Shown: positions 6,893-12,487 of the stretch, in pieces | How positions within the stretch are numbered: the stretch's first letter is position 1 | How the letters are laid out: every line of letters begins with the position of its first letter | From: an uncultured Deferribacteraceae bacterium | GTDB taxonomy: Bacteria; Chrysiogenota; Deferribacteres; Deferribacterales; Mucispirillaceae | Direction of reading: 5' to 3' | DNA: 12,487 nucleotides | Assembly: GCA_947039055.1 (NCBI GenBank) | Contig: CAMQYB010000034.1 | Coordinates: 1 to 12,487, forward strand | Program-made: the position numbers and the translations under genes | The notes under the pieces: model-generated | What the model was told of the DNA's origin: nothing | Database searches by the model: none | What the model saw: only the letters and a program-made list of their open reading frames with translations

Positions 6893-9269
6893 GACCCTGT
6901 AGTAACACCATCGCCATTTCTGGAAGCTGATTTGCCTTACTTAATATCGCCGTGCTTGCTTGCATCATTAACTCTAAATTAGCATAATTTGATGTCTCTA
7001 TTGCAATATCAAGATTTCTAATATTACCATCTGCAGTTGTCAAATTCTCACTTAATGATTGTAATGTATCGTAACTGCTCGCTAACCTGTTGATCTGTGC
7101 ACCGACAGTTGTTCTAACCATTGATACCTTGCTAATAGCCTTATCCATCTTACTTATTGACTCTTGTGCATTCTCACTACTTAGAACAGACATATTTTGC
7201 AAATCTAAAGCCTTAACTGTAATCTCTGGTAACGCAAGATTCATTACATCTTCTTTATTTATACCGATTTGCATCTTCTTGCCTTTATCTGATGTATGGA
7301 AAGTCATAAATCTACTCTCAATACTATCGCTTTTAGCAAAAGTTATTTCACCTGTTACTCTATCGAAACTAGCGTCAACGCCTGTTCTTGGATCTATTGT
7401 TAATTCAACCCCACCTACTGCATTCTCTACTCTTGAGCCTGTGAAAGTGATAACTCCACCACTTGCACCTGTATGACTGTTAATCATCTCTAACTCATTT
7501 ATACTATCTTTTGAAGTTTGTATTTCATTAAAGCCTAACGCCTTCATTATATCTTCGCTACCTGTAAATGATATATCTCCATCTTTTCCTAATATAGGAG
7601 ATTGAAGAACTATCGTTCCTGGAACTGAAAAATAATCGGTATCGCCACTAGCTGTATTGTTATACTTAACAACATTCTTATTCACTACTGCATTACCAGA
7701 ATCCATCTCTAAATCATTCATTAAAGCTTGTTGAATTTTGCTGTTAAATGTTTCAATCGTATCTGATGGATCTAAATATATAGTATGCTTTTTACCATTT
7801 GAACTTATCTGTATCTCTTGTGGACTACTTAAAATATTTATACCATCTTCTCTTATGAAATTCTTTAACTCTGATAACTTCGTCGTAGCAGTTGCAATAT
7901 CTCCAGGTCCTTTAACAGCAATCTCAACTGCACCCATTAGAGTTACACCTGTTGTACCTGCTGTTGGAGTGTTCTCCTGAAATCCTACAGTCATTTCGCC
8001 TAATTGAAAAGAACCGTCTTTATCTATCGCTGCCATGTGTACTGTCACATTATTAACATCTAACTTACCATCATTATTGTCTTGCGGTGTTAATGAATTG
8101 GTTGCTGTGAAAACTATCGAAGGAGACGTTATATCACCATTGCCTACTTGTATAATTCCACCACCTACTGCACCTAAATCTTCAGTACCAGCTAAACCTT
8201 TCATATCTGATACTGCATACATAAACTTATCACCCTGCTTCACAGCAGCACTCGTTGCAGGTGTTGTTGTTATAGGAATTGCAAAATCAACCGTTATACC
8301 TCTTGATGTGTATGAGCCTGAAAGTGAACCTGCTGCTGCTGATGAAAAATCTTTCCACTCTCCATCTTCACCTGTTATCGATGATACAAACTTAACTCTA
8401 TATTTAGTGCCGATATCTCCAGCTGTTGAATCATCTTCTAAAAACTCTACCATAAAATAACCACTCTCTGTTGTAGAGATACTGCTAATAGTAGCGCCTG
8501 TCTCAAAATTTGATCCGTCTTGTGAATATTTACCCGCAATAGTTGAACTGTCTGGAATAACTCCACCCGGAGGAACTGGAACAGTAGGATTAGTAACATT
8601 TAATGTGTAACTACCTGTGCCTGATATAGGAATGTTTTTAGGATCTGATACTGTTATTACATTTGTTGGATTAACAAACGCACCTTTAATCTCAGCACCT
8701 AATGAACCCTCACCGATTACCATAAGATTTGATTTTTGTACTTGATTTAACCCAGGTTTAACATTTAATGATACATCATAGTTAGCATCACCTACGGCAC
8801 CTGTGATTGATCCACCAATATTGGAGCTACTAGACATCAAGTCGCCTGTTGCTTTACCTGATAATAGCTTTACAGAATTAAATTCTGTCGTATCCGATAT
8901 TCTATCAATTTCAGATTTAAGCTCATCAATCTCAATTTGCATAACTTCTCTATCTGAGTTGCTATATGTTCCATTAGAACCCTGAACAGCTAGCTCTCTC
9001 ATACGTCCCATAATATTAGTCACTTCTGTTAAAGCACCCTCAGCTGTTTGAAGATAACTCGTACCAGTTTGTGTATTAAGCGATGCTTGCTTATATCCCA
9101 TTATATCGCTACGCATTCTCTCAGACATTGTAAATGCTGTTGGGTCATCTGAAGCGCTGTTTATACGCAATCCTGATGAAATTTTTTGAATTGATTTAGC
9201 GATACCTGATTGATATCTTGAAAGATCGTTGACCGCTGATAGCGACGTGGTATTAACATAATTTATCAT
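6888..9269 (-). CDS. fliC: Flagellin with very large central domain
   Basis: 793 residues; the filament subunit exported by the flagellar type III apparatus. The N-terminal D0/D1 region (about 1-142) carries SSGLRINSASDDPTAFTMSE, the helix EGALTEVTNIMGRMRELAVQ and the NSDREVMQIEIDELKSEIDR segment. The C-terminal D1/D0 region (about 690-793) carries GAQINRLASSYDTLQS, NIRNLDIAIETSNYANLE and the end NQLPEMAMVLLQGR. Between them are about 550 residues of Gly/Ser/Thr-rich variable sequence, presumably outer D2/D3 domains. A segment at about 480-530 (IQISSNGKKHTIYLDPSDTI, then a helix) resembles the flagellin_IN repeat. I see no cysteine. Typical flagellins are 280-500 residues, so this one is unusually long; the ends show no break. 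AAGGAGG lies 11 nt upstream of the ATG, and a sigma-28-like promoter lies about 90 bp upstream. Confidence 0.96.
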   Translation of the reverse strand: MINYVNTTSLSAVNDLSRYQSGIAKSIQKISSGLRINSASDDPTAFTMSERMRSDIMGYKQASLNTQTGTSYLQTAEGALTEVTNIMGRMRELAVQGSNGTYSNSDREVMQIEIDELKSEIDRISDTTEFNSVKLLSGKATGDLMSSSSNIGGSITGAVGDANYDVSLNVKPGLNQVQKSNLMVIGEGSLGAEIKGAFVNPTNVITVSDPKNIPISGTGSYTLNVTNPTVPVPPGGVIPDSSTIAGKYSQDGSNFETGATISSISTTESGYFMVEFLEDDSTAGDIGTKYRVKFVSSITGEDGEWKDFSSAAAGSLSGSYTSRGITVDFAIPITTTPATSAAVKQGDKFMYAVSDMKGLAGTEDLGAVGGGIIQVGNGDITSPSIVFTATNSLTPQDNNDGKLDVNNVTVHMAAIDKDGSFQLGEMTVGFQENTPTAGTTGVTLMGAVEIAVKGPGDIATATTKLSELKNFIREDGINILSSPQEIQISSNGKKHTIYLDPSDTIETFNSKIQQALMNDLEMDSGNAVVNKNVVKYNNTASGDTDYFSVPGTIVLQSPILGKDGDISFTGSEDIMKALGFNEIQTSKDSINELEMINSHTGASGGVITFTGSRVENAVGGVELTIDPRTGVDASFDRVTGEITFAKSDSIESRFMTFHTSDKGKKMQIGINKEDVMNLALPEITVKALDLQNMSVLSSENAQESISKMDKAISKVSMVRTTVGAQINRLASSYDTLQSLSENLTTADGNIRNLDIAIETSNYANLELMMQASTAILSKANQLPEMAMVLLQGR

Positions 9270-9358
9270 CTCTAACTAATCCTCCTTGATTAATTCAACA
9301 GAGATTCTTCAAGTTCACACCTTTTGAATGTGAAAATATGAATATCCTTATAGAAAAG

Positions 9359-9386
9359 TTTTCGTCGATTATTGTAAATTACTTTA
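9359..9386 (-). promoter_or_regulatory. Sigma-28-like flagellin promoter
   Basis: Minus strand TAAAG (9382-9386) then GACGAAAA (9359-9366), which matches 6 of 8 bases of the GCCGATAA -10 consensus. The spacing after TAAA is 16 bp, one more than the usual 15. Expected start near 9350, giving a leader of about 80 nt. Location upstream of a flagellin supports it. Confidence 0.5.
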
Positions 9387-9400
9387 GGAAAAAGTTTTTT

Positions 9401-9484
9401 TTATGAAACTATTTATGAAATGATTATTGAATAACTATGATATGATTGAAAAATGATTGTGAAAAGATTATGAAATGATTTGAA
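9401..9484. repeat. Degenerate ATGATT / TATGAAA repeat tract
   Basis: ATGATT occurs at 9420, 9442, 9453 and 9475; TATGAAA at 9402, 9414 and 9469. The blocks TATGAAATGATTATTGAA (9414) and TATGAAATGATTTGAA (9469) are near-copies 55 bp apart. The tract lies directly upstream of the flagellin promoter, where it could be an UP-like element, bent DNA or a multi-site operator. Confidence 0.6.
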
Positions 9485-9548
9485 AATTTTATCTACTTAA
9501 GCTCATAATGAATAAAATAATTGATAACTTACTCTAAATAATCAACAA

Positions 9549-9704
9549 CAACTAACTGTAAATTAAACATACTATATTAATTAAATAGTTGATTATATAA
9601 TAATTAATGCATTCATCAACTTCTATAAATTAAATACGCACCATCAACCAAATATACAGTTATCAACTATATAATAAGTTAGCTCAACTTCTGTAAATTA
9701 AATA
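9549..9704. repeat. Three-copy repeat with exact 68-bp spacing
   Basis: Copies at 9549-9569, 9617-9636 and 9685-9704 share the word CAACTTCTGTAAATTAAATA; the last two match in 19 of 20 bases and the first has a one-base insertion plus changes. Starts are exactly 68 bp apart. Weaker similarity continues into the remainder of the first two units (shared TATATAATAA), suggesting decayed 68-bp tandem duplication. Confidence 0.65.
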
Positions 9705-9733
9705 ACTCAACCGTAAATATTATGTAACAGTAG

Positions 9734-10924
9734 TTAGATAATATTTCTGTCTATTGAATTTCCATTATATTTTCTCTCTGTAGCGATAAGTGCTATCCCA
9801 AGTATTATAGTATGGAATATAGCAACTTCACTATCTCCAAAATTGTCTTCGGTTAAACCCTCTAAAAAATATGTCATCGTAACAAAAAAACCTATAAACG
9901 CATATCTGTTCGTTAATATGTTTTTTGCTAATTTTAATAATATCTTTCCGTAAAAATACATCAATGCAAGAAATCCTAACACACCATACATAGTCAACTG
10001 TTGAATAAAAGAGTTATGAGCATGACCTGTTGGAAGCGATCCTATTGATACAACTAACTCTCTTATTAACTCTTCGTAACCCTCAGGACCTACACCAAAT
10101 ATCGGATACTCTGATAAAAGTGTAAATGAGTTTGTCCATAAAACTATTCTCCAACCATGTGATGTTGTCGGATCTGAAAAACCTGAAAAAATATCTGTAA
10201 ATCTATCGCCGATACTAGTTGAAAAAACAACAGCTACAATCGCCATAATTAAAAATAATGCTATAACAACACCTTTAGTTTTAAATCTAACCACTATAGC
10301 TATGATAGCAGAAACACTAAATGATAGTAATGCGCCTCTTGTACCTGTATAGAAAACTCCTGCTACAATTACAATTAATGCAATACTTAAAAGAAGTAGT
10401 TCTCTTTTTTTATCCATCTGACTTGAAAGAAGTAGACAAGTGATTAATGTGGCTGCCATCGCTAAAATATTGCCTGTTGTCATATACATTGAAAGAAGAC
10501 CACCACCCCTTTCATTACCGTAAAACTCAACATCCAATATAGCCGAAATAGCCAAAATTACAGCGCCTAAAATAAGTGCTGTAAATATATATTTGATATA
10601 CTCATTCTTGACAAGGTAATACAATACAAAAATATATAGCAGTCCCCATGGTTGAAGGAAACTTTTTGCACCTATATGAGCTTGATCCGATCCAAAAAAT
10701 ACACTTAATATAGTTATAAACCAATATATTGCAAATGGAATAACATACGCACAATCTTTAAAAATATTTATTTTAGAACGATAAAGAAAACTAATCATAA
10801 TGATGATCAATAAGATTTCTGACCACTCACCAATCGTTATAGACATATTTATTGAGAATGCTCCTAAAAGCATTAATGTGAAAGTCACTTTTTCTATTGT
10901 GCTTAAATTAGAGTAAATATTCAT
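9734..10924 (-). CDS. O-antigen ligase / polymerase-type membrane protein (Wzy_C family)
   Basis: 396 residues, mostly hydrophobic, with roughly ten or more membrane-spanning stretches (for example 13-30, 36-48, 62-78, 96-106, 112-130, 153-168, 178-192, 198-212, 218-236, 312-326, 343-357, 370-382). Family hallmarks are GTRGALLSF at 194-202, then a periplasmic stretch with HGWRIVLW at 256-263, GVGPEGY at 277-283 and GHAHNSFIQQLTMYGVLGF at 300-318; H-x-HN followed by a G-x-x-G-hydrophobic helix marks Wzy_C proteins. Such inner-membrane enzymes join or polymerise undecaprenyl-linked glycans on the periplasmic side, for example O-antigen to lipid A-core. AAGGAGA lies 9 nt upstream of the ATG. It is 50 bp behind the DUF72 gene and probably shares its transcript. 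Ligase, polymerase and protein O-glycosylation roles cannot be separated by sequence alone; no other glycan genes are next to it. Confidence 0.85.
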   Translation of the reverse strand: MNIYSNLSTIEKVTFTLMLLGAFSINMSITIGEWSEILLIIIMISFLYRSKINIFKDCAYVIPFAIYWFITILSVFFGSDQAHIGAKSFLQPWGLLYIFVLYYLVKNEYIKYIFTALILGAVILAISAILDVEFYGNERGGGLLSMYMTTGNILAMAATLITCLLLSSQMDKKRELLLLSIALIVIVAGVFYTGTRGALLSFSVSAIIAIVVRFKTKGVVIALFLIMAIVAVVFSTSIGDRFTDIFSGFSDPTTSHGWRIVLWTNSFTLLSEYPIFGVGPEGYEELIRELVVSIGSLPTGHAHNSFIQQLTMYGVLGFLALMYFYGKILLKLAKNILTNRYAFIGFFVTMTYFLEGLTEDNFGDSEVAIFHTIILGIALIATERKYNGNSIDRNII

Positions 10925-10974
10925 ATAAACTAATCTCCTTATAAACTCAAAAATTACTCATTTTATGCGAATTG

Positions 10975-11751
10975 TTAGATCAGATCAATAAGTCTTAACG
11001 CATTTTCTGGAGCGTATGCATTAGTTACATTACAGAACGATACAAATGTTTTTTTTGCGAATAAAGATTTATCATTAATTTCTTTTGCAAATCTTTTAAG
11101 CTCAATATCTGAATAACTGTAATCTAATATTTTATTATTGATGCTCAACCACGTTTTATTTTTTCCGTATAAACGAAGATATAAATAGTTGTTTGAACAG
11201 ATAGGATAGAACGGTGCCATACCTTGAATGTTTGGTGCATCAATTCCGACTATTCCTATATTTGACTCTCTAAACTCATCATAAAATCTCTCTTTATGCC
11301 AAGTACTATTAAACAGTTCAAAAAACATAGGAACTTCAGGAAACGCATTTTTAAGGTTACATAGAATATTAAAATTCTCTCTACTTGCAGAAAATTGTGG
11401 ATGAAAATCAGCTATCAATGCCGATAACCTTCCGTTATCTATCAACGGCTGAATTCCTTCTCTAAAAGTTTCTACCTCTTCATCAACTAACGTTTTACGC
11501 ATTAATGATTTTGTTAATCTTACAGATAAAGTTATATCATCTCTCAACCTTTCAGAAATTCCTAGCATCTTTTCAGCTATAGGAAACTTGTAAAAAGTGT
11601 ACGTTAATTCAAGAAAATTTAATTTTGTTTTGTTATAATAAGTAAGCAGATCATAATTTATTGTATCTTCAGGAGCAAATGCTGTTCCCTTCCAATCATC
11701 ATAATTATATCCTGCTGTCCCTATATATAATGGGTTATTGTTAATTATCAT
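10975..11751 (-). CDS. DUF72 family protein (YecE-like)
   Basis: 258 residues, a normal length for DUF72, a TIM-barrel-like family of unknown biochemical role. The opening YIGTAGYNYDDWKG (8-21) matches the family's G-x-x-G-[WY] plus W signature. LLTYYNKTKLNFLELTYTFYKFP (35-57; key Y39, E47, Y51, F53, Y54, P57) matches the Y...F..vE.n.tFY..P segment. A FHP/FFELFNSTWH region (about 115-150) and the end NAYAPENALRLIDL also fit. The ATG at 11751 has AGGG only 1-2 nt upstream, an abnormally close ribosome site, yet no better in-frame start is seen and the family motif begins at residue 8. Probably cotranscribed with the ligase-type gene downstream. No function is assigned. Confidence 0.88.
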   Translation of the reverse strand: MIINNNPLYIGTAGYNYDDWKGTAFAPEDTINYDLLTYYNKTKLNFLELTYTFYKFPIAEKMLGISERLRDDITLSVRLTKSLMRKTLVDEEVETFREGIQPLIDNGRLSALIADFHPQFSASRENFNILCNLKNAFPEVPMFFELFNSTWHKERFYDEFRESNIGIVGIDAPNIQGMAPFYPICSNNYLYLRLYGKNKTWLSINNKILDYSYSDIELKRFAKEINDKSLFAKKTFVSFCNVTNAYAPENALRLIDLI

Positions 11752-11777
11752 TCCCTACTGTTATAGTTAAATATATC

Positions 11778-11795
11778 TATTTTGCAAGCAAAATA
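11778..11795. promoter_or_regulatory. Perfect 8+2+8 palindrome upstream of the DUF72 gene
   Basis: TATTTTGC-AA-GCAAAATA is a perfect inverted repeat 27-44 bp upstream of the DUF72 start. On the minus strand it contains TTGCTT/TTGCAA, either of which could act as a -35, with TATAAC (11757-11762) after 16 bp from TTGCAA. It could be an operator for the DUF72-ligase unit. Confidence 0.45.
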
Positions 11796-11849
11796 TTTAT
11801 AATATGCTTTACCCTTGTAAAACAAATATGTAAGTTTGTAATAATTGTC

Positions 11850-11878
11850 TTGACAAATTTCAATAAATTCACTATCTA
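11850..11878 (+). promoter_or_regulatory. Promoter for tRNA-Arg
   Basis: Perfect -35 TTGACA (11850-11855), 17-bp spacer, weak -10 TATCTA (11873-11878). A better -10 word TATACT (11877-11882) has a 21-bp spacer. Start expected near 11885, about 20 nt before the mature tRNA. Confidence 0.55.
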
Positions 11879-11905
11879 TACTTGGTAATAAATTTATCTG
11901 AATGA

Positions 11906-11979
<74 letters not shown>

Positions 11980-11991
11980 TTCACTTTTTAA

Positions 11992-12033
11992 TTATTGTTG
12001 ATGAGAATATTTTGTACGTTTCATCAATAATAA
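11992..12033 (+). other. Stable stem-loop 12 nt after tRNA-Arg
   Basis: TTATTGTTGATGA (11992-12004) pairs with TCATCAATAATAA (12021-12033) over 13 bp with one G-U, loop 16 nt. There is no T run after it on either strand, so it is not a standard terminator; it may guide tRNA 3' trimming or stop transcription less efficiently. Confidence 0.6.
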
Positions 12034-12071
12034 AAATCAATCATAACTTAAATAAAATCAATCATAACTTA
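12033..12071. repeat. Two-copy direct repeat, 21-bp period
   Basis: AAAATCAATCATAACTTA occurs identically at 12033-12050 and 12054-12071. It shares ATCATAAC with one unit of the array at 2001-2091, hinting at related intergenic expansion. Confidence 0.75.
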
Positions 12072-12157
12072 TCAAATTTCTAACTATATCAAAAACAATA
12101 TACCAGAAATATATCAATGACTTTTTGCTGTTTATATATTATCATTTATATCTATCG

Positions 12158-12186
12158 TTGAAAATATCACTCATTTATGCTATTAT
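12158..12186 (+). promoter_or_regulatory. Promoter for the lipoprotein gene
   Basis: TTGAAA (12158-12163), 17-bp spacer, TATTAT (12181-12186). Start expected near 12193, giving a leader of about 135 nt that contains a GC-rich patch and the Fur-box-like palindrome. Confidence 0.6.
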
Positions 12187-12231
12187 ACTTTCGGCTGTGG
12201 GCGAGAAGATGTTATTATACTCATCTTAATA

Positions 12232-12246
12232 TGATAATACTTATCA
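12232..12246. promoter_or_regulatory. Fur-box-like operator
   Basis: TGATAATACTTATCA matches the 7-1-7 Fur consensus TGATAAT-N-ATTATCA at 13 of 14 defined bases, and is followed by TTGATAT, which extends the GATAAT-like hexamer series. It lies 81-95 bp upstream of the lipoprotein ATG and about 40 bp downstream of the proposed transcript start, a position where binding would block elongation or a second promoter. Confidence 0.55.
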
Positions 12247-12326
12247 TTGATATTTTTAAGTTGGAATATATTCACCTTACATCGTATTGAATTGATCGGT
12301 ATACAAAAATTTAGGAGATTTTAGGA

Positions 12327-12487
12327 ATGAAAAAATTATTTTATTTATTAGCTTTATTATCGGTATCAGTATTTATGATATCTTGTAGCGACACAGAAAC
12401 TGGCGGTGGTGAAAAAACTCCTCCTCCTGCAACAGGAATTGATCTTGCATCACTTGATTCGCTTGTAGGCGATTATGTTGTAGACAA
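12327..12487 (+). CDS. Lipoprotein of unknown function (3' end cut off)
   Basis: 53 residues are visible. MKKLFYLLALLSVSVFMISC is a lipoprotein signal peptide: two Lys, a hydrophobic core and MISC as lipobox, with the lipidated Cys at residue 20 (Met at -3 is less usual than Leu). Mature residues 21-37 are a flexible Gly/Pro/Thr linker with PPP, followed by the start of a folded part (LASLDSLVGDYVVD). The Asp just after the Cys region (S21-D22) does not by itself settle inner or outer membrane placement. AGGAG lies 9 nt upstream of the ATG. The gene may be iron-regulated through the Fur-box-like site in its leader. It runs past the right edge, so function cannot be judged. Confidence 0.82.
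   Translation, partial: MKKLFYLLALLSVSVFMISCSDTETGGGEKTPPPATGIDLASLDSLVGDYVVD

Larger units (their letters stand above)
9270..9733. other. 464-bp intergenic region upstream of the flagellin
   Basis: No convincing gene is present. From the flagellin side it holds a ribosome site (9281-9287), a 6-bp leader stem (TTCACA/TGTGAA, 9314-9334), a sigma-28-like promoter (9359-9386), an A/T-rich tract with repeated ATGATT and TATGAAA words (9401-9484), and three repeats 68 bp apart (9549-9704). No terminator for the ligase-type gene is obvious. Confidence 0.7.
11980..12326. other. 347-bp region between tRNA-Arg and the lipoprotein gene
   Basis: No gene is supported here. It holds a long stem-loop (11992-12033), a 21-bp-period direct repeat (12033-12071), a good promoter (12158-12186), a short GC-rich patch (12192-12203), a small hairpin (AAGATG/CATCTT), a Fur-box-like palindrome (12232-12246) and the lipoprotein ribosome site. 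Confidence 0.7.

Noticed and set aside
7090..8460. Plus-strand open frames of 80-141 codons opposite the flagellin
   Set aside because: They lie antisense to an intact flagellin with strong family motifs, lack ribosome sites and resemble no family.

Overview
The window is AT-rich, Gram-negative-type (diderm) bacterial DNA from a flagellated organism. A chemotaxis-type flagellin with a very large central domain, an O-antigen ligase/polymerase-type membrane protein and a lipoprotein signal peptide point to a motile bacterium with an outer membrane. The flagellin is unlike the short FlaB core flagellins of spirochaetes. A low-GC member of Deferribacterota or a similar deep diderm lineage is my best guess, held with low confidence and based only on gene style.

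Layout. Positions 1-1949 (minus, cut at the left edge) hold a large flavin and iron-sulfur oxidoreductase of the GltD type with a NuoF-like N-terminal cluster domain. Upstream of it is an array of five 18-bp tandem repeats (2001-2091). Next on the minus strand come a divergent phosphoglucomutase/phosphomannomutase (2223-4010) and an ABC-F ATPase (4146-5975). The ABC-F promoter is divergent from a small plus-strand gene (6167-6382) whose product looks like the N-terminal half of FlgM. That small gene is bracketed by two copies of the palindrome TAGTAT-N3-ATACTA and ends at a clear hairpin terminator. Converging on it is a 57-residue DUF2292/YezD-like gene (6609-6782, minus), followed upstream by the 793-residue flagellin (6888-9269, minus). 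The flagellin has a sigma-28-like promoter and a 464-bp repeat-rich region upstream. Then come a Wzy_C/O-antigen ligase-type gene (9734-10924, minus) and a DUF72 gene (10975-11751, minus), probably one transcription unit. On the plus strand follow tRNA-Arg(UCU) at 11906-11979, a stem-loop, a 21-bp direct repeat, a promoter, a near-perfect Fur box and the start of a lipoprotein gene (12327 to the right edge).

How the genes fit together. The flagellin, the FlgM-like peptide and the DUF2292 gene form a loose flagellar neighbourhood, although only the flagellin is certain. The phosphohexomutase and the ligase-type protein could both serve surface polysaccharide synthesis, but they are not adjacent. 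The oxidoreductase, ABC-F protein, DUF72 protein and tRNA look like ordinary chromosomal genes. I see no insertion sequence, phage gene, CRISPR array, toxin-antitoxin pair or recognisable defence system. The most unusual material lies in the intergenic regions (palindrome pair, 18-bp array, 68-bp-spaced repeats, Fur box) and in departures from family consensus in two enzymes.
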